NCBI RefSeq assembly: GCF_003116585.1
Contig: NZ_QEHM01000006.1
Coordinates: 372,001 to 436,000 of the forward strand
Reading direction: 5' to 3'
Length of the DNA: 64,000 bases
DNA from: Albibacillus kandeliae
GTDB taxonomy: Bacteria; Pseudomonadota; Alphaproteobacteria; Rhodobacterales; Rhodobacteraceae
Part shown: positions 24,894-33,094 of the stretch, one piece after another
Layout of the letters: each line of letters starts with the position of its first letter
Position numbering within the stretch: position 1 is the stretch's first letter
Notes under the pieces: model-generated
The model's database searches: none
Told to the model about the DNA's origin: nothing
The model's input: the letters and a program-made list of their open reading frames with translations, nothing else
Program-made: the position numbers and the translations under genes

Positions 24894-27058
24894 TCCGCGG
24901 GCTCCATCGTTTCGATCCACGTCAGGCGTTTCGCGGCGCGGCGGCGTTGCAGCCAGCCAATTGCCTTGCTGTTCACCCCGGCCCACCACTTCTCGAAGCC
25001 CGAGGGATTGTGCACGAGGTCGGCGCGGTAGAACGACGGGCAGAGCACCGCCTCGTCCGCCACCTCGCCACAGTTGCCGCAGCCGACGCAGGAGGTGTCG
25101 ATATGGGCGACCGGATCGTCCTTGAGCGGATCCTCGGGCATCTTCAGCGTCAGCGAGGGACAGCCCGACAACCGCATGCAGGCGTGATCGCCGGTGCAGA
25201 CATCCTCGTCGACGCCGAACTTTGGCTTCTCGACGCGGCGGCCTTCCTTGATGGCCTGCGCCATCAGGGGTTTCTCGCGGCGCTGCCGGTTCAGCATGCA
25301 TTCCGACGAGGCGACGATGACCTTGGGGCCCTCGTGATCGGTGCTCAGCGCTTCCTTGATGGTGGCGCGCATCTTGCCCACGTCATAGGTCCGGTCGATC
25401 TGGCGGACCCATTTCACCCCGATCCCCTCGATTGCCTTCGAGATCGGGTTCTTGGTCTGCTTGGTCGCGTTGCTGGCCCGGCTCGACAGCACGTCCTGCC
25501 CGCCGGTCGCGGCCGAGTAGTAGTTGTCGACGATGACCGTGACACCGTCGGACTTGTTGAAGACCGCGTTGCCGATCGAGGAGGTCAGACCATTGTGCCA
25601 GAACCCGCCATCGCCCACGAAGCTGACCGGGCGCCGCTCGCCGCCGCCGTCAAACGCGGCGTTGGAGGCAGGGCCGAGGCCATAGCCCATCGTGGTGCCG
25701 CCCAGTTCGAACGGTGGCATGATCGAGAACAGGTGACAGCCGATGTCACAGGAGATCTGGTGCTGGCCCAGTTCCTCCTCCACCAGCTTCATCGCGGCGA
25801 AGATCGGACGTTCCGGACAGCCGGTGCAGAACCCGGGCGGACGGATCGGCACGATCTTGGACAGGTCGGGCACATCGTCGGCATCCTCGGGCCGGTTCGG
25901 CGCGCGCTTGCGGGCGGGCAGCAGGTCGGCGGCATGGGCGCGCAGGAACCCTTCCAGCGCCTCCAGCATCACCTTGCCGGTGTATTCGCCCGCCATCGGC
26001 AGCATGCCCTTGCCCTCGATCCGGACCGGGTTGTTGCCCGCCTTGTGCAGGATCGCGCGGAACGCCTGTTCAAGGTAATCCGGCTGGCCTTCCTCGACGA
26101 TCAGGACCGCATCCTTGCCTGCGCAGAAGTCGAGGAACTCGTCCTCCATCACCGGATAGGCCACGTTCATCACGTAGAGCGGCAACTCGGTCTCGCCGTG
26201 CACATCGGCCAGCCCAAGCCGTTGCAGCGCGCGGATCAGGCCGTTGTACATGCCGCCCTGCACCACGATCCCGACCTTGCCCTGTTCGGGGCCAAAGTGC
26301 TCGTTCAGCTTGTTCTTGCGGATGTACTCCATCGCCGCTGGCAGGCGCTGGCTGATCTTTTCCTGCTCGTGCATGTACGAATAGGGCGGCAGCACGATAC
26401 GCTTGGTGTCGCGGCGCGGATTGGACAGCGCGTCGCGGACGCTCAGCTCGGGCTTGCGGTTCTCGCCGGCCACGAAGGCCCCGTGCACGTGGCACGAGCG
26501 GATCCGCATCAGCATCATCACCGGGGTATTCGACGCCTCCGACAGCTCGAACCCGTGCTTCACGGTCTGGGTCAGCGAGGTCAGATTCGGGCGCGGGTCC
26601 AGCAGCCACATCTGGCTCTTGGTCGCGAAGGAATGGCTGCGCTCCTGCATGATCGACGAGCCTTCGCCGTAGTCCTCGCCGACGATGATCAGCGCGCCGC
26701 CGGTCACCCCGCCCGAGGCGAGGTTGGCCAGCGCGTCGGAGGCCACGTTGGCGCCCACCGGCCCCTTGAAGGTCACAGCGCCGCGAATCGGATATTGCAC
26801 CGAGGCGGCGAGCATGGCGGCGGCGGCGGCCTCCGAGGCGTTGGCTTCGAACCGGACACCCAGCTCGCCCATCAGCTCCTCGGCATCGGCCAGCACGTCC
26901 ATCAGGTGGCTGATCGGCGCGCCCTGATAGCCGCCGACATAGCCGACCCCATTCTCAAGCAGCGCCTTGGTGATCGCGAGGATCCCCTCGCCGCGAAAGA
27001 CTTCGCCCGCTCCGATACGAAGCTGTTCGACTTCCTTCTTGAATGACCGCTCGGCCAT
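24890..27058 (-). CDS. iorA: Indolepyruvate ferredoxin oxidoreductase subunit alpha
   Basis: A 722-residue thiamin-diphosphate enzyme subunit. It has the pyruvate-ferredoxin oxidoreductase N domain (~20-230), a TPP-binding domain with VGDGGFWHNGLTSSIGNAVFNK and the metal-site NYYSAATGG (~500-545), and a C-terminal ferredoxin-like part (~640-690). The second cluster motif CVGCGNCGEVADEAVLCPS is complete enough, but the first, CTGDHACMRLSGCPS, keeps only three widely spaced Cys. ATG 27058 follows AAGGAAGGAAG and gives the family N-terminus MAERSFKKEVEQLRIGAGEV. It pairs with iorB immediately downstream. Confidence 0.93.
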   Translation of the reverse strand: MAERSFKKEVEQLRIGAGEVFRGEGILAITKALLENGVGYVGGYQGAPISHLMDVLADAEELMGELGVRFEANASEAAAAAMLAASVQYPIRGAVTFKGPVGANVASDALANLASGGVTGGALIIVGEDYGEGSSIMQERSHSFATKSQMWLLDPRPNLTSLTQTVKHGFELSEASNTPVMMLMRIRSCHVHGAFVAGENRKPELSVRDALSNPRRDTKRIVLPPYSYMHEQEKISQRLPAAMEYIRKNKLNEHFGPEQGKVGIVVQGGMYNGLIRALQRLGLADVHGETELPLYVMNVAYPVMEDEFLDFCAGKDAVLIVEEGQPDYLEQAFRAILHKAGNNPVRIEGKGMLPMAGEYTGKVMLEALEGFLRAHAADLLPARKRAPNRPEDADDVPDLSKIVPIRPPGFCTGCPERPIFAAMKLVEEELGQHQISCDIGCHLFSIMPPFELGGTTMGYGLGPASNAAFDGGGERRPVSFVGDGGFWHNGLTSSIGNAVFNKSDGVTVIVDNYYSAATGGQDVLSSRASNATKQTKNPISKAIEGIGVKWVRQIDRTYDVGKMRATIKEALSTDHEGPKVIVASSECMLNRQRREKPLMAQAIKEGRRVEKPKFGVDEDVCTGDHACMRLSGCPSLTLKMPEDPLKDDPVAHIDTSCVGCGNCGEVADEAVLCPSFYRADLVHNPSGFEKWWAGVNSKAIGWLQRRRAAKRLTWIETMEPAE

Positions 27059-27099
27059 GAGTCTTCCTTCCTTCCCGGGTGGGTACAGCCCAGAAATAT

Positions 27100-27118
27100 C
27101 CAAATGCATATTGTTTGG
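27100..27118. promoter_or_regulatory. Dyad upstream of iorA
   Basis: CCAAA (27100-27104) and TTTGG (27114-27118) flank TGCATATTG, a 19-bp dyad about 45-60 bases upstream of the iorA start. The 241-base space between the Lrp-like gene and iorA otherwise holds no gene, so a promoter and operator for iorAB are expected here. No regulator is assigned. Confidence 0.35.
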
Positions 27119-27299
27119 GAAGAGAGAGTTTCGAAATTGCACGCCGGAAGGGTCGCGGGGACAGCTTTCACCGGCCAGCAGCATACATTTTGATCGAATC
27201 CTGCGCGCCCCGGGGGGCCGAACCGGACAGCCCATCACCCCGCGCGGAGGGCGTCCGGCGCAGACAGGGATTCGGCAGGTGGGCGGTCAGGTGGTTCGG

Positions 27300-27539
27300 T
27301 CAGAAGACCTTGAAGGTCATCGTGGTCAGCGAGCGCTCGATTCCCTCGATAACCAGCAGGTTATCGTTGATGAAATAGCCAACGTCCTGACCTTCGGGGA
27401 TGTAGAGCTTCATCAGCAGATCGTAGTCGCCGCTGGTGGAATAGAGCTCGGAATGGATTTCCCTCAGCGCGATTTCCTCGGCGACCTTGTAGGTGGTCCC
27501 CGGCTTGCATCGGATCTGGATGAAAACGCATGTGCTCAT
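27300..27539 (-). CDS. Stand-alone Lrp/AsnC effector-binding (RAM) domain protein
   Basis: A 79-residue protein consisting only of the Lrp/AsnC ligand-binding alpha/beta domain: CVFIQIRCKPGTTYKVAEEIALREI, then SELYSTSGDYDLLMKLYIPEG and GIERSLTTMTFKVF. There is no DNA-binding helix-turn-helix. Stand-alone RAM domains form ring oligomers and bind amino acids; they are known in archaea and common in alphaproteobacteria. It lies upstream of iorAB on the same strand and may sense the amino acid feeding that pathway. I start at ATG 27539; the longer frame adds unrelated residues. Confidence 0.85.
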   Translation of the reverse strand: MSTCVFIQIRCKPGTTYKVAEEIALREIHSELYSTSGDYDLLMKLYIPEGQDVGYFINDNLLVIEGIERSLTTMTFKVF

Positions 27540-27696
27540 GTGGCGCGGCCTCGGCTTTGTTCCGCCGCCAAGCTGACACGTCGCGCGGGGGCTGCGCAAT
27601 CCCCCAACGCGGCAAAGCAGGTCGCAGAACCGGCACGGCGCGGGCATCGCCGATTTGCCGGATGACAATCCGGCGGCCCGGCCCTAGCGTTATGCA

Positions 27697-28353
27697 ATGA
27701 TCCTCAGCCCCGGCCGCCGCTACGTCTTCATCCACATTCCCAAGACCGGGGGCACCTCGCTTGCCCTGGCGCTGGAAGAGCGTGCGATGAAGGACGACAT
27801 CATGCTCGGCGACACGCCAAAAGCCCGCCAACGGCGCAAGCGCGTGCAGGGGATCGAGGCGCGCGGGCGGCTGTGGAAGCATTCGACGCTGGAAGACATC
27901 GAGGGGCTGGTGACCGACGAGGTGCTCGACGGGCTCTTTGCCTTTACCCTTGTCAGGAACCCCTGGGACCGGATGGTCAGCTATTACCACTGGCTGCGCC
28001 AACAGTCCTTTGCCCACCCTGCCGTATCGTTGGCGCGGAGCTCCGATTTCGCCGATTTCGTGATAGCGCCCGCCACCCGCAGCTCGTTCCGCGCCGGCCC
28101 CGCCGCCAGCTACATGCGCCGCTCGGACGGGCGCGAACAGTGCCACGCCTATATCCGGCTCGAACACTTCGAGGAGGATTCAGCTCCGCTCGCGGCACAC
28201 CTCGGGTTCGACCTCGCCCTGCCCCACGCCAACCGGTCCGAGCGCCGTGCCGACTTCCGCAGCTACTACACCGACCGCACCGCCGAGGCGGTCGCCACCG
28301 CCTGCGCCGAGGACATCGGGCGGTTCGGCTACAGCTTCGACGGGCCTCAGTAG
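27697..28353 (+). CDS. Sulfotransferase family protein (Sulfotransfer_2 type)
   Basis: A 218-residue PAPS-dependent sulfotransferase. The 5'-phosphosulfate loop is FIHIPKTGGTSLALAL near residues 11-26, and the 3'-phosphate motif is FTLVRNPWDRMVSYYHWL near residues 84-101. Enzymes of this type sulfate carbohydrate or other hydroxyl acceptors, often in surface polysaccharide formation. No signal or membrane segment is seen, so it acts in the cytoplasm. It is transcribed away from the Lrp-like gene and its end overlaps by 7 bases the end of a convergent acyltransferase gene. Confidence 0.88.
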   Translation: MILSPGRRYVFIHIPKTGGTSLALALEERAMKDDIMLGDTPKARQRRKRVQGIEARGRLWKHSTLEDIEGLVTDEVLDGLFAFTLVRNPWDRMVSYYHWLRQQSFAHPAVSLARSSDFADFVIAPATRSSFRAGPAASYMRRSDGREQCHAYIRLEHFEEDSAPLAAHLGFDLALPHANRSERRADFRSYYTDRTAEAVATACAEDIGRFGYSFDGPQ

Positions 28354-29369
28354 CCCACCACCCGGCGGCTGTTCCCGGCCAGCACCAGCTTGATCCCGCC
28401 CGCGATCGCCATGCAGAAGGCAACGTTGACCGCCGTCACCAGCCACAGATCGACCCAGGGCAGCCCGGTCACGCGGGTATGTCCCAGCGCCCCGAGGATC
28501 AGCAGTCCGATGGGGTGGAGGAAGAAGATGGAAAAGCTCATGTCAGACACCCTGACCAGCAGGGGCGACGACCAGTCCGACCAGCGCTCGAGCACGGCAA
28601 AGAGGGTCAGCGAGATCAGCAGCTTCTGGATCAGCATGATATCCGGCGGGGCCAGTTCGAACATCGGTTTGACCGCGTTGCCGGGGACGGTCACCGCCGT
28701 CTGGACGGCGACAAGGGCCAGCGATGCGACGATCAGCAGGGGCTCCTTGCCCCGCACCCAGTTCAGGAACGGCTCGCGGTAGACCGAGGTCAGGATGCCG
28801 ATCAGGTAGACCGGCGTGTAGTAGACGACCGACTGGATCACGTTCAGGTTCGCCACCGGGCGATATGCCAGCAGACCCAGCACCAGCGTCACCGCCACCA
28901 CCGCGGCCTGCACCCGGCCCGGCGCCTTGGCAAAGAGGTAGTGCAGCGGCGACAGTGCGAACATCACGATGATGAAGGGCACGAACCAGTAGGCCACCAT
29001 TACGTTGCCGGTCGCCACCAGCTTGGCCCCCTGCCACAGCGGATGCGACTTGCCCACGGCCCATGCGCCGTAGTCGGGGTCGCGGGTCAGGAACCACACG
29101 GCGGCGAGGCTGGCGAAGATCAGGTAGGGCGTCAGGACGTTGTTCACCTTGCCGCGCATGAACTTGCCATAGGCATATCGCTTCACGAAGACATGGTTGA
29201 ACATGTAGCCCGAGATGAAGACGAAGAACGCCGTGCCGCCGGTCACGATGTTGATCGCATAGGCCGAGGCATAGCTCTGCCCGGTGATCCCGGCGAGGTC
29301 ATAGCTGTGGCCCGCGACGATCAGCAGGATCACGATGGCCCGGAAATAGACGATGGACGACAAGTGCAA
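28347..29369 (-). CDS. Membrane acyltransferase family 3 protein
   Basis: A 340-residue integral membrane protein with about ten hydrophobic helices. The N-terminal YFRAIVILLIVAGHSY (residues 8-23) contains the Arg and His typical of acyltransferase family 3 (OafA/WecH-like), which move acetyl or other acyl groups across the membrane to O-antigen, exopolysaccharide or glucans. Its neighbour is a sulfotransferase, so both may decorate a surface polysaccharide. Acceptor is unknown. Confidence 0.88.
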   Translation of the reverse strand: MHLSSIVYFRAIVILLIVAGHSYDLAGITGQSYASAYAINIVTGGTAFFVFISGYMFNHVFVKRYAYGKFMRGKVNNVLTPYLIFASLAAVWFLTRDPDYGAWAVGKSHPLWQGAKLVATGNVMVAYWFVPFIIVMFALSPLHYLFAKAPGRVQAAVVAVTLVLGLLAYRPVANLNVIQSVVYYTPVYLIGILTSVYREPFLNWVRGKEPLLIVASLALVAVQTAVTVPGNAVKPMFELAPPDIMLIQKLLISLTLFAVLERWSDWSSPLLVRVSDMSFSIFFLHPIGLLILGALGHTRVTGLPWVDLWLVTAVNVAFCMAIAGGIKLVLAGNSRRVVGY

Positions 29370-29398
29370 GGCGACGCATCCCGAACTGTTTGCCCGGG

Positions 29399-29410
29399 TG
29401 AGCTAGCTCA
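29399..29410. other. 12-bp palindrome upstream of the acyltransferase gene
   Basis: TGAGCTAGCTCA is a perfect palindrome 30 bases upstream of the acyltransferase start, in the 111-base gap before phaZ. GAACTG and CAGTTC flank the region as an outer inverted repeat (29383-29388 and 29408-29413). It may be an operator or the phaZ transcript end. Confidence 0.3.
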
Positions 29411-29480
29411 GTTCCGGTGCAAGCCCAACGGGAATGTAACGGGATGGCAAAACGCCGCCGCAGGTCCGGCAGCGCGCGGC

Positions 29481-30692
29481 CTACTCCATGGCAAGGATCA
29501 TGTTGCGCACCACCGGGTAGATCTCCTGTTCCCACCGGCGGCCGTTGAAGACGCCGTAGTGGCCCACGTTGGCCTGCAGGTGATGGCGCTTGAGGTGCGG
29601 ACGCAGGGACGAGCAGAGATCATGCGCCGCCGTGGTCTGCCCCAGCGAGCAGATATCGTCGCGCCCGCCTTCCACGGTCAGCAGCGCGGTCTTGCGGATG
29701 GCCGAGGGCTCGACCGGGTCGCCCCGGTAGGTGAACTCGCCCTTGGCGAGTTCCGCCCGTTGGAAGATCCGGTCGATGGTCTCGATGTAGAATTCGGCGG
29801 TCAGGTCGAGCACGGCAAAATACTCGTCGTAGAACTCCTTGATCTTGCGCGCTTCCTCGTCCCTGCCCTCGGCCAGCAGGTCGTAGAGCTTCTTGTGCTG
29901 CTCCTGATGGCGTTCCATGTTCATCTGCATGAACGAGAACAGCTGGACAAAGCCCGGATAGACCCGCCGCCCGGCGCCCGGATAGCGGTAGGGCACCGTC
30001 GCGAGCACATTGCGCTTGAACCAGCTCAGCGGCTTGCCGAACGCCAGTTCGTTCACCACCGTCGGGCTCTCCCGCACGTCGATCGGCCCGGCCATCAGCG
30101 TCATGGTGCGCGGCGTGCAGGGGTGATCCTCCTTCGACATCACCGCCACGGCGATCAGCGCCTGCACGCAGGGCTGGCAGACCGCCAGCACGTTGTTCTC
30201 GGGTCCGAGCACCTCGAGAAAGCGGATCAGGTACTCGACATAGTCCTCCACCCCGAACTCGCCCGCCTCCAGCGGGATGTCGCGGGCGTTCTTCCAGTCG
30301 GTGATATAAACGTCGTGATCCTGCAGCATGGTGCGGACCGTGCCCGCCAGCAGGGTGGCGAAATGGCCGGACAGCGGCGCCACGATCAGCACCTTCGGCT
30401 GGGGCGCGTCGATGTCCTTGGCAAAGTGCAGCAGGTTTCCGAACGGCAGGTCCAGCGCCACTTCCTCGGTCACCGCCACGTCGCGGTTGCCGACCCGCAC
30501 GCTCTCGATCCCGAAGGGTGGACGCGCGTGGGTCAGCTGGAACCGCGCGATCATCTCCATCATCGCATCCAGCCGCAGCGCGCTGCCGTTCATGTACCGC
30601 GTCCAGGGCAGATCGTTGAACCGGGTTCGCCCCGCAAAGGCCCGCATCGGGGCGATCATGTCGTCCTGCCACTGGTACATCTGGTAGAGCAT
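29481..30692 (-). CDS. phaZ: Intracellular polyhydroxyalkanoate depolymerase
   Basis: A 403-residue enzyme that mobilises stored poly-3-hydroxybutyrate. The lipase-box-like CQPC contains the catalytic Cys175, Asp lies in VEGGRDDICSLG near residue 330 and His in NVGHYGVFNG near residue 371, the Cys-Asp-His triad of PhaZa-type depolymerases. MLYQMYQWQDDMIAPMR is the family N-terminus. No signal peptide, consistent with granules in the cytoplasm. In many Rhodobacterales phaZ faces phaC; here it faces a glutathione S-transferase gene, yet the intergenic region keeps a PhaR-type TGC-rich repeat. Confidence 0.92.
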   Translation of the reverse strand: MLYQMYQWQDDMIAPMRAFAGRTRFNDLPWTRYMNGSALRLDAMMEMIARFQLTHARPPFGIESVRVGNRDVAVTEEVALDLPFGNLLHFAKDIDAPQPKVLIVAPLSGHFATLLAGTVRTMLQDHDVYITDWKNARDIPLEAGEFGVEDYVEYLIRFLEVLGPENNVLAVCQPCVQALIAVAVMSKEDHPCTPRTMTLMAGPIDVRESPTVVNELAFGKPLSWFKRNVLATVPYRYPGAGRRVYPGFVQLFSFMQMNMERHQEQHKKLYDLLAEGRDEEARKIKEFYDEYFAVLDLTAEFYIETIDRIFQRAELAKGEFTYRGDPVEPSAIRKTALLTVEGGRDDICSLGQTTAAHDLCSSLRPHLKRHHLQANVGHYGVFNGRRWEQEIYPVVRNMILAME

Positions 30693-30749
30693 TTTTTCGT
30701 CCTTCCACCCGGCAGACGACCGGACTCACTAAAAAAGTAGTGCATAAAA

Positions 30750-30784
30750 TGCTGCACTGCGACAGAATTATCTGCAGTGCAGCA
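30750..30784. promoter_or_regulatory. TGC-rich inverted repeat, probable PhaR operator
   Basis: TGCTGCACTGC (30750-30760) and GCAGTGCAGCA (30774-30784) form a perfect 11-bp inverted repeat with a 13-base spacer. The right half includes CTGC-AGT-GCAG (30772-30782), an exact CTGC-N3-GCAG match to the TGC-rich sites described for PhaR, the repressor of PHA granule genes. It lies between phaZ and the GST gene and could control both. Confidence 0.65.
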
Positions 30785-30799
30785 CCGAAAGGACTCGGC

Positions 30800-31453
30800 A
30801 TGGCTCAGGCAACACTCACCATTACATCAAAGAACTATGGCGCGTGGTCGCTGCGGGGCTGGCTGCTGTGCAAGATGGCGGGTCTGGATTTCGTCGAAAA
30901 GCCGGTGGACATCGACGACCCCGAGATCCGGCAGGAGTTGCTGCTGCTCGCGCCCTCGGTGCGGGTGCCGCGCCTCGTGCACGCGGGGGTCGAGGTCTGG
31001 GATACCCTCGCCATCGCCGAATACCTGAACGAGATCGAGCCCAAGGCCAACCTGCTGCCCCGCGCCCGCAAGGCGCGCGCGCACTGCCGCGCGGTGTCGG
31101 GCGAGATACACTCGGGCTTCTACAACCTGCGCTCGGCCCTGCCGATGAACATCAAGGCGCAGCACCAGAGCTTCAAGATCTTCTCGGGCGCCCGCCCCGA
31201 TGTGCAGCGGGTCAAGGAAATCTGGGCGGAATGCCTCGAGACCTACGGCGGCCCCTTCCTGTTCGGCAAACCGACCATCGCCGATGCGATGTATGCCCCG
31301 GTCTGCACCCGGTTCCGCACCTACGCGGTCGAGCTGGAGCCCGAACTGGAGGCCTACTGCGACACCATCTACAACTGGGCCCCGATGAAGGAATGGATCG
31401 CCGCGGCGATGGAAGAGCCCGACGAGGTGGTGGAACTCGAAGTCGAGTTCTGA
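30800..31453 (+). CDS. Glutathione S-transferase family protein
   Basis: A 217-residue GST. The N-terminal thioredoxin-like domain (residues ~1-78) has TSKNYGAWSLRGWLLCKMAGL near 9-29 and VRVPRLVHAGVEVWDTLAIAEYL, with the cis-Pro and the glutathione-binding Asp/Ser region (here DTLA); the C-terminal helical domain follows (~85-210). I start at ATG 30800 after AAAGGA; an upstream in-frame ATG would place the PhaR-type repeat inside the coding sequence. The natural substrate is unknown. It is divergent from phaZ. Confidence 0.88.
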   Translation: MAQATLTITSKNYGAWSLRGWLLCKMAGLDFVEKPVDIDDPEIRQELLLLAPSVRVPRLVHAGVEVWDTLAIAEYLNEIEPKANLLPRARKARAHCRAVSGEIHSGFYNLRSALPMNIKAQHQSFKIFSGARPDVQRVKEIWAECLETYGGPFLFGKPTIADAMYAPVCTRFRTYAVELEPELEAYCDTIYNWAPMKEWIAAAMEEPDEVVELEVEF

Positions 31454-31558
31454 CCCCGCCCTCAGCGGAGCCCCGCCAGACGCACCATCCCATGCTTGGA
31501 AGGCGCGCGCCTTACCTCTAGGCTGATCCCGTCAGGGTTACCGAGGGGAGCGTTCTTC

Positions 31559-32818
31559 ATGCCGTCAAAGGGTCTTCGCCGCGCCGCGCGCGCCCTTCTT
31601 GTTATGCTTGCGCTCACCCTTGCGGGACCGGCCCCGGCCCAGAACAAGGCCAAGGTCGAAGCACAGTTCCGCACATGGCTGGAACAGACGGTCTGGCCCC
31701 GCGCCCGCGCCAAGGGCGTGTCCCGGAACACCTTCGAGGCCGCCTTCTCCGGCGTCACCCTGAACTGGGAGCTGCCCGACCTCGTGCCGCCCGGAACCAA
31801 GCAGAAGACACCCAAGATCCAGCGGCAGGCCGAATTCGGCGCCCCGTCGAAGTACTTCAACCGGGGCTCGATCGACGGCGCGACCCGCACCGGCCGCAGC
31901 ATGGCCAAGCGCCACGCCATCACCCTCGCCAGTGTCGAGCGTCAGACCGGCGTGCCGAGCCGCATCATCCTCGGGATCTGGGGCCGGGAAAGCGGCTATG
32001 GCCAGGTCCCGATCCGCCACGACGCCTTTCAGGTCCTTGGCACCAAGGGCTTCATGAGCACCCGCGCGGACTATTTCACCGACGAGTTGGTCGCCGCGCT
32101 CCAGATTGCGCAGGCGGGTCACGTGTCCCCGCGCGGCATGAGGAGCAGCTGGGCCGGCGCGCTTGGTCAGCCCCAGTTCATGCCCACCAACTTCCTTGCC
32201 TTCGCCGCCGATGGCAACGGCGACGGGCGCGAGGACATCTGGACCTCCGACGCCGACACCATCGCCTCCATCGGCAACTACCTGCGCCGTCATGGCTGGA
32301 AGTCCGGGCGCGACTGGGGCTTCGAGGTGACGGTGCCCCCCTCGGTTTCCTGCACGCTGGAAGGCCCCGACCAGGGCCGCGCGATCTCGAAATGGGCGGC
32401 GATGGGCATCCAGCGGGTGAATGGCCGCGCCTTCCCCGACAACGAATTGCGCGGCGAGGGCTTCCTGCTGATGCCCGCCGGCCGTCACGGCCCCGCCTTC
32501 ATCGTCACGCCCAATTTCTACGTGCTGAAGGACTACAACATGAGCGATCTCTACGCGCTCTTCGTCGGTCACGTGGGCGACCGCATCCAGTACGGCGTCG
32601 GCGATTTCTCGGCACCTTGGGGCAATGTCGGAACGCTCTACCGCTCGGATGTAGCGACGATGCAGCAGGCACTGGAGCGCATGGGCCACGACGTCGGCGG
32701 TGCCGACGGCCTGCCCGGCTTCAAGACCCGCCGTTCCATCGGGCGCTGGCAGGAATCCACGGGCCGCGCCGCGACCTGCTTTCCCGAGGCCAGCATGAAA
32801 TCGGCATTGCGCCGCTGA
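31559..32818 (+). CDS. Lytic murein transglycosylase, MltB family, with peptidoglycan-binding domain
   Basis: A 419-residue secreted enzyme that cleaves peptidoglycan glycan strands to 1,6-anhydro ends. Residues 1-27 are a signal peptide (MPSKGLRRAARALLVMLALTLAGPAPAQ); no lipobox Cys, so it is periplasmic rather than a lipoprotein. The catalytic Glu144 is in GIWGRESGYG, and QPQFMPTNFLAFAADGNGDGREDIW is the GH103 block near residues 203-227. The last ~55 residues form a peptidoglycan-binding domain 1 (MQQALERMGHDVGGADGLPG). ATG 31559 is chosen because it starts the signal peptide. Confidence 0.92.
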   Translation: MPSKGLRRAARALLVMLALTLAGPAPAQNKAKVEAQFRTWLEQTVWPRARAKGVSRNTFEAAFSGVTLNWELPDLVPPGTKQKTPKIQRQAEFGAPSKYFNRGSIDGATRTGRSMAKRHAITLASVERQTGVPSRIILGIWGRESGYGQVPIRHDAFQVLGTKGFMSTRADYFTDELVAALQIAQAGHVSPRGMRSSWAGALGQPQFMPTNFLAFAADGNGDGREDIWTSDADTIASIGNYLRRHGWKSGRDWGFEVTVPPSVSCTLEGPDQGRAISKWAAMGIQRVNGRAFPDNELRGEGFLLMPAGRHGPAFIVTPNFYVLKDYNMSDLYALFVGHVGDRIQYGVGDFSAPWGNVGTLYRSDVATMQQALERMGHDVGGADGLPGFKTRRSIGRWQESTGRAATCFPEASMKSALRR

Positions 32819-32821
32819 CCC

Positions 32822-32863
32822 CGGCGCCCCGAAACGCTCAACTCATGGGCGTTTTCGGTGCCG
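32822..32863 (+). terminator. Imperfect hairpin after the lytic transglycosylase gene
   Basis: CGGCGCCCCGAAACGC and GCGTTTTCGGTGCCG can pair with a bulge just after the stop codon. The stem is long but no T run follows, so termination is only probable. It is the only candidate between this gene and the caspase-like gene. Confidence 0.4.
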
Positions 32864-32955
32864 CCCCGGACAGGCTGGGATTGATCCGCCTCCGGTGATC
32901 ACCCCATTTCGACATCACCTTTTCACGTAGTTCTGGCGATATGCCGCGTCTCCTC

Positions 32956-32961
32956 TATACT
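32956..32961 (+). promoter_or_regulatory. Possible -10 element for the caspase-like gene
   Basis: TATACT lies in the 276-base gap upstream of the caspase-like gene and is the best -10 match there. No convincing -35 element is seen 17 bases before it. A palindrome CATTCT-TG-AGAATG at 33025-33038 lies between it and the start codon and may be an operator or RNA stem. Confidence 0.25.
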
Positions 32962-33068
32962 CGTAGGCGTTCCGAATTTGATTTCACCGGGACCGCTGAA
33001 GACCGGCACCGCCGCCTCGCGCCGCATTCTTGAGAATGAATTTACCGGGTGTCGAGGCACCTCGCCCG

Positions 33069-33087
33069 TCCACAGCGATACTGTGGA
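33069..33087 (+). promoter_or_regulatory. Hairpin overlapping the ribosome-binding site of the caspase-like gene
   Basis: TCCACAG (33069-33075) and CTGTGGA (33081-33087) pair perfectly around CGATA. The right arm contains the GGA of the likely ribosome-binding site GGAAGA, eight bases before ATG 33095. In RNA this stem would partly hide the site and could limit translation. Confidence 0.4.
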
Positions 33088-33094
33088 AGACGCC

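Noticed and set aside
23304-25301. IorB with a 136-residue N-terminal extension
   Set aside because: The extension reads through the iorA 3' end out of phase; ATG 24893 overlaps the iorA stop and gives the family N-terminus.
24947-27046. 699-codon open frame antisense to iorA
   Set aside because: His/Arg/Gly-rich shadow of the TPP enzyme with no recognisable motif.
27873-30740. 955-codon plus-strand open frame over sulfotransferase, acyltransferase and phaZ
   Set aside because: It runs antisense through two clear genes and out of phase through a third; composition is typical of a GC-rich shadow.
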